DNA of 5,190 nt from Microcaldota archaeon. Lineage in GTDB: Archaea > Micrarchaeota > Micrarchaeia > Micrarchaeales > CABMGC01. Each line of letters begins with the position of its first letter. The stretch's first letter is position 1. The stretch spans positions 1 to 5,190 of the forward strand of contig JAJYFQ010000065.1 of assembly GCA_021785375.1 (NCBI GenBank), in the 5' to 3' direction. The position numbers and the translations under genes were made by a program. The notes under the pieces were generated by a model. That model saw only the letters and a list, made by a program, of their open reading frames with translations. It ran no database searches and was not told the origin of the DNA. Shown here piece by piece: positions 1-4,967 of the stretch.

Positions 1-107
1 TACACGAGTATTTTGACTTGTATCTAGACGTGATATGGAAAACCATAAAGGAAGACCTGCCTTCCTTAAAGAAGGCCGTAAACGAGATGCTGAGAGAGTT
101 GAAGTAA
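1..107 (+). CDS. C-terminal end of an unidentified protein (partial)
   Basis: The reading frame beginning at base 3 is open to a TAA at 105-107 and encodes 34 residues ending MLRELK. The other two plus-strand frames hit stops within the first 30 bases. The tail is rich in Leu, Lys, Glu and Asp, with spacing typical of one or two amphipathic helices (for example EDLPSLKKAVNEMLRELK). Too little is visible to assign a family. It converges on surface paralogue 1, whose stop lies 88 bp downstream on the other strand. I see no clear terminator between them, only a short T-run near 117-120. The main doubt is whether so short an open stretch is truly coding; the charged composition and lack of competing frames make it likely. 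Confidence 0.5.
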   Translation, partial: HEYFDLYLDVIWKTIKEDLPSLKKAVNEMLRELK

Positions 108-195
108 CCCGAGCCATTTTATGCAGCCAGCACCATTCGTCCATTAAACGGTGTACACTAAGTTGTTGGATACCCGTAGTTGAGAGGCATATCAC

Positions 196-414
196 TCACG
201 GCGCGCTGTAGCTGTTTATCCACGTGTTGGTGTACTGCACCGCAGTGGACTGGCCGTTGTTGTTGTTTCCAGAGTAGTCGTTCGGATCGCCGTTTAGAGG
301 CCACCAGCCCACTATATTCTGAGGCTTGATAGGCGCGCCGCCGATTCCTTCCATGTAGAGGGCAGTTATCTCATCCTGCGAGAGCGAGGTGTTGTATATC
401 TGGATGTTTGCAAG
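196..414 (-). repeat. Conserved C-terminal block, copy 1 (paralogue 1 residues 257-328)
   Basis: Codes for the last 72 residues, from LANIQIYNTSLS to the terminal NSYSAP. It aligns without gaps to paralogue 2 at 2692-2910 with 61 identical residues. It contains ALYMEGIGGAPIKP and the WWPLNGD...DYSGNNNNG motif. The four Asn codons are a perfect (AAC)4 run (256-267 on the plus strand), where length changes would stay in frame. Confidence 0.85.
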
Positions 415-1182
415 GTTAATAGAAGGGACTATGGTGTAATAGCGAAGGCCGCCGATCACCACTGTTGCAGGTGGAGGAGCAGTGCCGGTATTCGAGGTAC
501 CGGCAAACTTACCGTCAACATATACGTTCCTGGTTGTTGAGTCTGCATTTGGATAAACGACGACTACGAAGTGCCATGAATTGAGTGGATACTGACCAAT
601 GTTGGGGGAGGTTCCTCCTGCCCATGGACCAACGGTGAACCCAGATCCCAAAGGCGCGACGGACATGCCCACAATCCCGCCAGCGGTGTAATTGCTCCAG
701 ACAAGGCCGGCACTGCCGTAGCTGGGGTTCAGGTTCTGGTTAAGTACGTCGACCCACGCAGTAAAGGTGTATGGCGAGTTTGTCGGATCGACCCTTAATG
801 ATGAGTTTATTAGACTGCTCTGCCCGTTGAACTCTGCAACGAACTCAGGAAGTCCTGCGCACACACCGAAGTTCTCCACTCCCGCGCTAGTCCTTGCGAC
901 GTGGCATGATCCGGGTTGCAGACGCGGGGAGAGGTTCTGGCCGTTGAAGATGCCGAGGTAGTAGAGGACACCGAGGACGACGGCGATGATGAGTATGGCC
1001 CACCCGTAGGTCATCAGGTACTCCATTGCGCTCTGCAGTTTTGACGAGCCTTTTCCCAAAAGGTTCAGGTACTCCATTGCCGACTGGATCTTCTGGCCGC
1101 GGCTTATGGCAGGATCCCTGCCGAAAAGGTTAGCTCTCTCTCTCTGGGAAATTTCCTTCGTCGCACGACGTGACTGGCGCAT
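196..1182 (-). CDS. Membrane-anchored LamG-like surface protein with pilin-type N-terminus (paralogue 1)
   Basis: Encodes 328 residues. Residues 1-49 form a basic extension. Residues 50-56 (QSAMEYL) match the archaeal class III prepilin signature (Gln +1, Glu +5), followed by a hydrophobic segment at about 57-79. C93 and C108 could form a disulfide just outside the membrane. Residues 116-272 look like a LamG/concanavalin-type beta sandwich: FNGQSS at 118-123, FTAWV at 140-144, the W203 strand, YVDG at 221-224, and IQIYNTSLS at 260-268. A WWPLNGD...DYSGN motif (293-305), normally the first strand of LamG domains, sits at the C-terminus. Possible N-glycosylation sequons are N126, N164 and N264. 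The start was chosen because a TATA box lies about 26 bp upstream, implying a leaderless mRNA. A role as adhesin or pilus-like surface protein is inferred. The extension holds a second QSAMEYL copy (33-39) and an (AG)6 repeat. Confidence 0.85.
   Translation of the reverse strand: MRQSRRATKEISQRERANLFGRDPAISRGQKIQSAMEYLNLLGKGSSKLQSAMEYLMTYGWAILIIAVVLGVLYYLGIFNGQNLSPRLQPGSCHVARTSAGVENFGVCAGLPEFVAEFNGQSSLINSSLRVDPTNSPYTFTAWVDVLNQNLNPSYGSAGLVWSNYTAGGIVGMSVAPLGSGFTVGPWAGGTSPNIGQYPLNSWHFVVVVYPNADSTTRNVYVDGKFAGTSNTGTAPPPATVVIGGLRYYTIVPSINLANIQIYNTSLSQDEITALYMEGIGGAPIKPQNIVGWWPLNGDPNDYSGNNNNGQSTAVQYTNTWINSYSAP
835..1065 (-). repeat. Conserved N-terminal block, copy 1 (paralogue 1 residues 40-116)
   Basis: This 231-bp segment codes for 77 residues that match paralogue 2 (3340-3570) at 76 positions; the only change is S85 to A. 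By hand alignment the DNA differs at about 28 positions, nearly all silent. The duplication is therefore old and the protein segment is held by selection, rather than refreshed by recent gene conversion. It covers the prepilin motif, membrane helix and the two-cysteine neck. Confidence 0.85.
1049..1063 (-). repeat. Short palindrome at the N-block boundary, copy 1
   Basis: CCTTTT-CCC-AAAAGG is a perfect 6-bp inverted repeat with a 3-base spacer lying within the codons for NLLGKG. The same palindrome, with 8-bp arms, lies at the matching place in paralogue 2 (3552-3570). It marks the point where similarity between the two genes becomes continuous. It may simply reflect the codons used; a role in recombination is speculation. 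Confidence 0.5.
1134..1145 (-). repeat. (CT)6 / (AG)6 dinucleotide repeat inside paralogue 1
   Basis: Twelve bases of perfect dinucleotide repeat, read as (AG)6 on the coding strand, encode part of the QRERA stretch (residues 13-17). Loss of one unit gives an immediate TAA after the tract; gain of one unit runs into a TAA about ten codons later. Both stops fall before the pilin-type signal and membrane segment. Six units is short for a classical contingency repeat. Confidence 0.8.
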
Positions 1183-1203
1183 GGTTGTACTTCACAGCGC
1201 AGG

Positions 1204-1211
1204 TTTATAAA
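1204..1211 (-). promoter_or_regulatory. TATA box of surface paralogue 1
   Basis: TTTATAAA (read on the minus strand within CTTTTATAAACC) is centred about 26 bp from the ATG at 1182. In archaea this places transcription start at or within a base or two of the ATG, so the mRNA should be leaderless. No Shine-Dalgarno sequence is visible ahead of the ATG, which agrees. Confidence 0.7.
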
Positions 1212-1316
1212 AGTGCAGGAGTATGGCCAGCCAGGTATGACAGACTTCTTTGAAAATTGCCTCTACTCGTTTACATGCTTGCAGATAGCGGCAGAAGACC
1301 CTCTTACATATTGTGT

Positions 1317-2555
1317 TCATTCTGACAGCAGATACTTGTAAAATGGCAGGATGTCTATGCCTTCCGCCTTCCTTTCCGTGTCATAGGAGATGACCAGGGC
1401 CTCTTTCGGATCGAACTTCCTCTTGAATCGCTTTATCGGGGCCAGGTCTTTGTCGCGTATCTCCCCGGACTTGATCTCCATGGCAGAAAACGGCTCGGTA
1501 CGGACAATGTCCACTTCGTTCTTATATGCGTCCCTCCAGAAGAAGTCCGCGGCGGTCTCATTCACAATGAATGTCTCGAAGAGCTTTCCGAAAGACCCGG
1601 TTCTGTCCACGAGGTCAGGGCTCAGGATGGTTGGATAGTACTTCTTCATGCGTCTCTGCGTCTTCCTTGCGTTCCTCGAGTAGTTGTAGAGCTTTCTTAC
1701 AAGATAGGATCTCTCAAGATACTCAAGGTAGAGCGAAACGGTCTGCCTGGACACGCCGACGTCCCTTGACAGTTCATCAAGATTCATCATCTCGCCGGGA
1801 TCGTTCAGTATTATCCTGAACATCTGCTCCAGTATTGCGGGCTCCTTTATCGGCACCAGCTGCGGGATGTCCCTGAATATTATCTTCTCTATCACGTTCT
1901 CCCGTATGTACTTTCCTGCCATCTCCTTGTCCTTTCCCATTATCTCCGGGAATCCGTTGCATGCAAAAAAGGAGGGAAGTTCGCGGAGTATCTCGTTTCT
2001 TGCCAGCGCGATATTTTCGTGGGGTATTCCCCTAAAGTCCAGATACTCGCGCAGATTGAGAGTCTTTATCTGAAACTCGTACATCCTCCCTGCAAGGCTT
2101 TCCCTGGACTTCTTCCTTATGAAGAGTGATTCGGATCCCGATATAATGAATTTTATGGCAGGGTATGTATCATATAAGGCTTTGAGCTGATCCTCCCATC
2201 CTTCCAACTTCTGTATCTCGTCAAGCAAAAATAGGTATCTGCCTTTGTCAAGATCTTTGCCCAACAGCCTCGAGTACTCTTGCAGTATCGTCCGGAGCCT
2301 CACCCCTCTGAATTCGTCAAACGAGAAGTAGACGATGTTCATTCTTTCAAACGAGGATAATGAGTCCTTGACGATCTTGAGCATGATGGTTGTCTTACCG
2401 GTCCTTCTCAGACCCACAAGGGCGATTATCTGCCTCTCTGGCATGAACTTCTTTATGTTGTCATATGCCTCCCTGGGTTTGTAGTCTAGCTCAAGCTCCT
2501 TGCGCCACCATTTATTGCCGCTCTCCAGCGCAGCAATTATCTCTTCGTTATCCAT
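1317..2555 (-). CDS. AAA_14/DUF4143-family ATP-binding protein
   Basis: A 412-residue protein with the full architecture of the archaeal and bacterial AAA_14 plus DUF4143 family. Walker A is GLRRTGKT (48-55), Walker B is YLFLLDEIQ (107-115, D112/E113), the sensor-like strand is FIISGSES (135-142), and SLAGR (153-157) is in the usual arginine-finger region. A winged-helix-like segment follows (about 258-289, LSRDVGVSRQTVSLYLEYLE). The C-terminus has a PD-(D/E)XK-like pattern: E327, EVDIV (347-351) and MEIKSGE (359-365). Length is normal and no key motif is missing. ATP binding is well supported; the cellular job of this family is not established, so none is assigned. It stands alone between two surface-protein genes, transcribed in the same direction but with its own promoter and probable operators. 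AGGA just ahead of the ATG is a weak Shine-Dalgarno candidate. Confidence 0.92.
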   Translation of the reverse strand: MDNEEIIAALESGNKWWRKELELDYKPREAYDNIKKFMPERQIIALVGLRRTGKTTIMLKIVKDSLSSFERMNIVYFSFDEFRGVRLRTILQEYSRLLGKDLDKGRYLFLLDEIQKLEGWEDQLKALYDTYPAIKFIISGSESLFIRKKSRESLAGRMYEFQIKTLNLREYLDFRGIPHENIALARNEILRELPSFFACNGFPEIMGKDKEMAGKYIRENVIEKIIFRDIPQLVPIKEPAILEQMFRIILNDPGEMMNLDELSRDVGVSRQTVSLYLEYLERSYLVRKLYNYSRNARKTQRRMKKYYPTILSPDLVDRTGSFGKLFETFIVNETAADFFWRDAYKNEVDIVRTEPFSAMEIKSGEIRDKDLAPIKRFKRKFDPKEALVISYDTERKAEGIDILPFYKYLLSE

Positions 2556-2562
2556 AGGATCC

Positions 2563-2580
2563 TGTTAATTTCAATTAACA
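2563..2580. promoter_or_regulatory. Putative operator, site 1 (proximal inverted repeat)
   Basis: TGTTAATT-TC-AATTAACA is a perfect inverted repeat with 8-bp arms, ending 8 bp before the ATPase ATG. Its core has the form TGTTAA-N6-TTAACA, shared exactly with site 2. It would lie at or just after the transcription start. An A+U-rich RNA hairpin in the leader is the alternative reading. Confidence 0.6.
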
Positions 2581-2591
2581 TACTTTACCAT

Positions 2592-2617
2592 TATATGTTA
2601 ATTATGCTTAACATATA
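2592..2617. promoter_or_regulatory. Putative operator, site 2 (distal inverted repeat)
   Basis: TATATGTTAA-TTATGC-TTAACATATA is a perfect inverted repeat with 10-bp arms. The core TGTTAA-N6-TTAACA (2596-2613) begins exactly 33 bp from the core of site 1, about three helical turns, so both sites face nearly the same side of the DNA. Its outer arm runs into the TATA box, the position expected for a repressor that blocks TBP. The regulator is not encoded in the window unless the ATPase, through its winged-helix segment, acts on itself. Confidence 0.65.
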
Positions 2618-2621
2618 TAAA
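2614..2621 (-). promoter_or_regulatory. Probable TATA box of the ATPase gene
   Basis: TTTATATA on the minus strand, preceded by GCAAATC, is the best archaeal TATA candidate. It predicts transcription start near 2591 and a leader of about 36 nt. An alternative is ATATAATG centred near 2593, which would give a leader of only about a dozen bases. The first option directly abuts inverted repeat site 2, so TBP and a regulator bound there would compete. Confidence 0.5.
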
Positions 2622-2691
2622 GATTTGCATAGACTAGACCGTACAGCATAGCCATTAGGCGCATTGATGGTGGAGACGCGGGTGTCACAGT

Positions 2692-2910
2692 TCACGGAGC
2701 GCTGTAGCTGTTTATCCACGTGTTCGTGTACTGCACGTTGGTCGACTGGCCATTGTTGTTGTTTCCGGAGTAGTCGTTCGCATCGCCGTTGAGCGGCCAC
2801 CAGCCGGTCACGTTGGCCGGTTTTATCGGGGCGCCGCCGATTCCCTCCATGTAGAGTGCCTGGACCTCCGCGGCGGAGAGGGAGGTATTGTAGACCTGGA
2901 CATTGGCAAG
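2692..2910 (-). repeat. Conserved C-terminal block, copy 2 (paralogue 2 residues 260-331)
   Basis: Partner of 196-414: 61 of 72 residues identical, ungapped, with the same NSYSAP end and TGA stop. Changes cluster in the helix after NTSLS (QDEIT versus AAEVQ) and around KP.N, while the glycine- and asparagine-rich motif is almost fixed. Confidence 0.85.
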
Positions 2911-3687
2911 ATGCCCCTTGTCGGAGTCCCAGTTATCCGATCCAGGATAGGCGTAATCGCCCATCACTATGCTGTTTATGCTTATGCTGCTTATGGTATT
3001 GGACTGCCCCACAGATGCGCCGTTCTCATAAGCCACAGCAAGGCCGGGGGACGCTGTTAGGGTATAAAACGTCCAGGAGGTAGGATAAGCGTAATATATG
3101 GCGACGCTGCCTGCCGATGTACAGAGATTTGCTTCTCCCCTAGTGATCCAAAAGCCATAATAGCCAGAGCATACCGGATTGCCCGGACCACTGAGATGCA
3201 TATACGTACACGCATTGAGGCTTGTGCAGGAGGGAACGTTGTCCGCCCAGAATGCTATGGTGATCTGGCTTGTTATAGGTTGACTGCTAATGGTTGCCTG
3301 TATTGCAGAGTTGGCAGCCGCATTCTGTGAGGCAAAACTCGCCACGAACTCAGGGAGACCGGCGCACACGCCGAAGTTCTCCACGCCGGCACTGGTCCTT
3401 GCGACGTGGCATGATCCGGGCTGCAGGCGAGGGGCGAGGTTCTGGCCATTGAATATGCCGAGGTAGTATAAGACTCCGAGGACCACGGCAATGATCAGTA
3501 TGGCCCAGCCGTAGGTCATCAGGTACTCCATCGCGGATTGCAGTTTTGATGAACCTTTTCCCAAAAGGTTCTGGTACTCCGTTGTAGATTGGAGTCTCCT
3601 GGCATCCATTCTTCTGTCAACATAACAGGCGACATTTCCCCCCCCCATTTTTGGAGTTCCCGCATGTTTGTGATGCCTGTTTGACAT
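2692..3687 (-). CDS. Membrane-anchored LamG-like surface protein with pilin-type N-terminus (paralogue 2)
   Basis: A 331-residue paralogue of the gene at 196-1182. Residues 1-31 are unrelated to paralogue 1 yet the extension has the same length, so QSAMEYL falls at 50-56 in both. A degenerate signal copy, LQSTTEY, lies at 32-38. The membrane segment (57-79) and neck cysteines C93/C108 are conserved. The central domain (117-259) is strongly diverged and gains four cysteines (C154, C160, C173, C189), but still shows LamG-style strands (ITIAFW, SWTFYTLTA, AVAYENG, ANVQVYNTSLS). The C-terminus repeats the WWPLNGD...DYSGN motif. The start is set by a TATA box about 26 bp upstream and implies a leaderless mRNA. 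A G9 tract follows codon 14, making frame-dependent on/off switching plausible. M27 could serve as an alternative start that avoids the tract. An exposed binding role is inferred. Confidence 0.83.
   Translation of the reverse strand: MSNRHHKHAGTPKMGGGNVACYVDRRMDARRLQSTTEYQNLLGKGSSKLQSAMEYLMTYGWAILIIAVVLGVLYYLGIFNGQNLAPRLQPGSCHVARTSAGVENFGVCAGLPEFVASFASQNAAANSAIQATISSQPITSQITIAFWADNVPSCTSLNACTYMHLSGPGNPVCSGYYGFWITRGEANLCTSAGSVAIYYAYPTSWTFYTLTASPGLAVAYENGASVGQSNTISSISINSIVMGDYAYPGSDNWDSDKGHLANVQVYNTSLSAAEVQALYMEGIGGAPIKPANVTGWWPLNGDANDYSGNNNNGQSTNVQYTNTWINSYSAP
3340..3570 (-). repeat. Conserved N-terminal block, copy 2 (paralogue 2 residues 40-116)
   Basis: Partner of 835-1065, in the same orientation about 2.5 kb away. 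The two copies flank the ATPase as direct repeats, with a longest exact run of roughly 25 bases around the codons for PGSCHVAR. Recombination between them could in principle delete the ATPase and fuse the surface genes. Confidence 0.85.
3552..3570 (-). repeat. Short palindrome at the N-block boundary, copy 2
   Basis: AACCTTTTCCCAAAAGGTT is a perfect inverted repeat with 8-bp arms and a 3-base spacer, within the codons for QNLLGKG. It is longer than the paralogue 1 copy because the flanking AA/TT also pair. It coincides with the left edge of strong similarity between the two surface genes. Confidence 0.5.
3638..3646 (-). repeat. G9 homopolymer tract inside paralogue 2
   Basis: Nine consecutive C on the plus strand (G9 on the coding strand) cover the end of codon 14 through codon 17 (MGGG). 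With eight G the frame stops at a TGA some 40 codons on, in the signal region; with ten G it stops at a TGA within about eight codons. Only lengths differing by multiples of three keep the protein intact. Nothing comparable occurs at this place in paralogue 1. Confidence 0.85.
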
Positions 3688-3708
3688 GGTTGGGTATTAT
3701 CAAGGCAA

Positions 3709-3716
3709 GTTTATAA
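3709..3716 (-). promoter_or_regulatory. TATA box of surface paralogue 2
   Basis: TTATAAAC on the minus strand is centred about 26 bp from the ATG at 3687, again predicting a leaderless mRNA. The stretch from box to ATG resembles that of paralogue 1: both read CAACCATG-like at the start codon and carry the box at nearly the same distance (24 versus 23 bp), so promoter and gene were probably duplicated together. Confidence 0.65.
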
Positions 3717-3831
3717 CCATTCTGTTTACCGAAGAGATTTTAGGGATTATGCGTTCTCCCAACTACGGGCTTAATTTGGCAGTCTCCCTTTTGCCTTTGT
3801 GCATTGGCACGATACCCTATCCACGATAAAC

Positions 3832-3839
3832 TTTATAAA
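3832..3839 (+). promoter_or_regulatory. TATA box of guaB, with BRE-like purines upstream
   Basis: TTTATAAA preceded by GATAAAC (BRE-like) is centred about 26 bp before the ATG at 3861. This predicts a leaderless transcript starting on that ATG and argues against the in-frame upstream ATGs at 3804 and 3846, which would lie before or too close to the box. The guaB and paralogue 2 promoters are divergent, with about 115 bp between the two boxes and nothing else recognisable there. Confidence 0.75.
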
Positions 3840-3860
3840 TATTTTATGCGTATAGGTTCT

Positions 3861-4967
3861 ATGGAAATCATAGGGCACAGACTCGATAATCCTCGCCGGC
3901 TCTACTCTTTCGGTGAACTGCTTCTTCTTCCGGGATATGCAACCATGAGCCCTCGCGAGGTCGATACGAGCGTCGTCCTTGACGGGATAAAGCTCGGGAA
4001 TCCCTTCGTGTCCTCTCCGATGGACACGGTAACTGAGTCGGACCTCGCGATCGAACTCGCCCTCAACGGAGGCTTCGGGGTCATACACAGGAACTGCACG
4101 GTGGAACAGGCAGTAGAGATGGTCGAGAAGGTAAAGAAGTTCAGGATCCCAGAAGGCGGCGAGAAGGCCGTGAAGGACGCGAGGGGCCGCCTAGCAGTCG
4201 GCGCCGCGATCTCGCCTCTTGACGTTGACCGCGCCGTCGCTCTCGCAGACAAGTGCGACCTCCTCTTCACAGACGTTGCCAGCTTCCACAACGCGAAGCT
4301 CATAGAGGGAACGAAGAAGGTGGTCAAGGCCACGGGCAGGAAGATAGTGATCGGGAACCTCGGCACTGCGGAGGGCGTGCTGCACTCGATAAAGGAGATA
4401 GGGAAGGAGAACATTGCCGCTGTCAAGATGGGAATGGGCGGAGGCTCGATCTGCATAACCAGCGACGTGAGCGGCGTAGGCTCGCCATGCTCGTTCGGAG
4501 TGGAGCAGGCCGCTCTCGCTCTGCGCGAACTCGACCTGCTCGACCAGATACCGATAATCGCTGACGGCGGCATACGCCACTCCCGAGACATCGCATTCTC
4601 GCTTGGGCTGGGCGCCTCGCTCGTGATGCTCGGGAACCTCTTCGCCAGGTGCGAGGAGAGCCCGGGGGAGAAGATAATGAAGGACGGAAAACCGTACAAG
4701 GTCTACTGGGGCATGGGAAGTGCCGAGGCCAGGAAGAAGAGGCTCGTGCTCGACAGGTACCAGGACTTCGGGAAGGGGAAGAAGGTCGACGAGGGAATAA
4801 AGATGCACATACCGCTGGAGGGGAAGGTCTCCGACGTGGTTGAGAGGCTCTCCGCGGAGCTCAGGGTGACGATGGGCTACATAGGAGCCAGGAACATAAG
4901 GGAGATGAAGGAAGTGGCCCAGATAGTGGTCAAGACGGCAGCGGAGGAGAAGGCAGGAGTAAAGTAA
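3861..4967 (+). CDS. guaB: IMP dehydrogenase, CBS-less form
   Basis: IMP dehydrogenase oxidises IMP to XMP with NAD+, the committed step to guanine nucleotides, in the cytoplasm. The 368-residue product has the (beta/alpha)8 hallmarks: LLLLPGY (20-26), SPMDTVTES (52-60), the GNLGTAEG strand (165-172), catalytic loop GMGGGSICIT (191-200, C198 as the thioimidate nucleophile), phosphate-site ADGGI (234-238), YWGMGS (282-287) and an R299-Y300 pair matching the flap Arg-Tyr dyad of IMPDH. MDTVTE and that dyad favour IMPDH over GMP reductase. The two CBS domains usually inserted after about residue 92 are absent; only a short charged linker (about 93-110) remains, so the usual nucleotide control through that module is lost. 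Odd points are a Cys (C210) where a Gln normally follows the GxGxP turn, and DVASFH (138-143) at the NAD-side Asp. The start at 3861 is set by the TATA spacing. Confidence 0.88.
   Translation: MEIIGHRLDNPRRLYSFGELLLLPGYATMSPREVDTSVVLDGIKLGNPFVSSPMDTVTESDLAIELALNGGFGVIHRNCTVEQAVEMVEKVKKFRIPEGGEKAVKDARGRLAVGAAISPLDVDRAVALADKCDLLFTDVASFHNAKLIEGTKKVVKATGRKIVIGNLGTAEGVLHSIKEIGKENIAAVKMGMGGGSICITSDVSGVGSPCSFGVEQAALALRELDLLDQIPIIADGGIRHSRDIAFSLGLGASLVMLGNLFARCEESPGEKIMKDGKPYKVYWGMGSAEARKKRLVLDRYQDFGKGKKVDEGIKMHIPLEGKVSDVVERLSAELRVTMGYIGARNIREMKEVAQIVVKTAAEEKAGVK
4956..4959 (+). promoter_or_regulatory. Shine-Dalgarno site of the deaminase gene
   Basis: GGAG, inside the last codons of guaB, lies 8 nt before the GTG at 4968. 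The spacing suits initiation at that GTG, which directly follows the guaB TAA, better than at the ATG at 4989. It contrasts with the leaderless first genes in this window and supports co-transcription with guaB. Confidence 0.5.

Noticed and set aside
168..183. CCCGTAGTTG here and CAACTACGGG near 3760 as a long-range inverted repeat
   Set aside because: Ten matching bases are expected several times by chance in a window this size, and flanking bases do not extend the match.
256..267. (GTT)4 / (AAC)4 triplet run in the surface gene tail as a switch
   Set aside because: Length changes would keep the frame and only alter the number of Asn residues. The run is short and explained by the NNNN motif also present in paralogue 2.
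3804..3860. Longer guaB N-terminus starting at 3804 or 3846
   Set aside because: The TATA box at 3832-3839 lies inside the 3804 version and only about 10 bp before 3846, and the extra residues do not resemble an IMPDH N-terminus.
3902..4808. Long open frames on the minus strand opposite guaB (265 and 205 codons)
   Set aside because: They lie wholly within guaB, overlap each other in different frames, show low-complexity Ser/Arg/Pro composition and no family motifs. They follow from the strong third-position G/C bias of guaB.
3861..4967. GMP reductase (guaC) as the identity of this gene
   Set aside because: The length and lack of CBS domains fit guaC, but MDTVTES, GGGSICIT and the flap Arg-Tyr pair are IMPDH-type. 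Kept only as a minor alternative.
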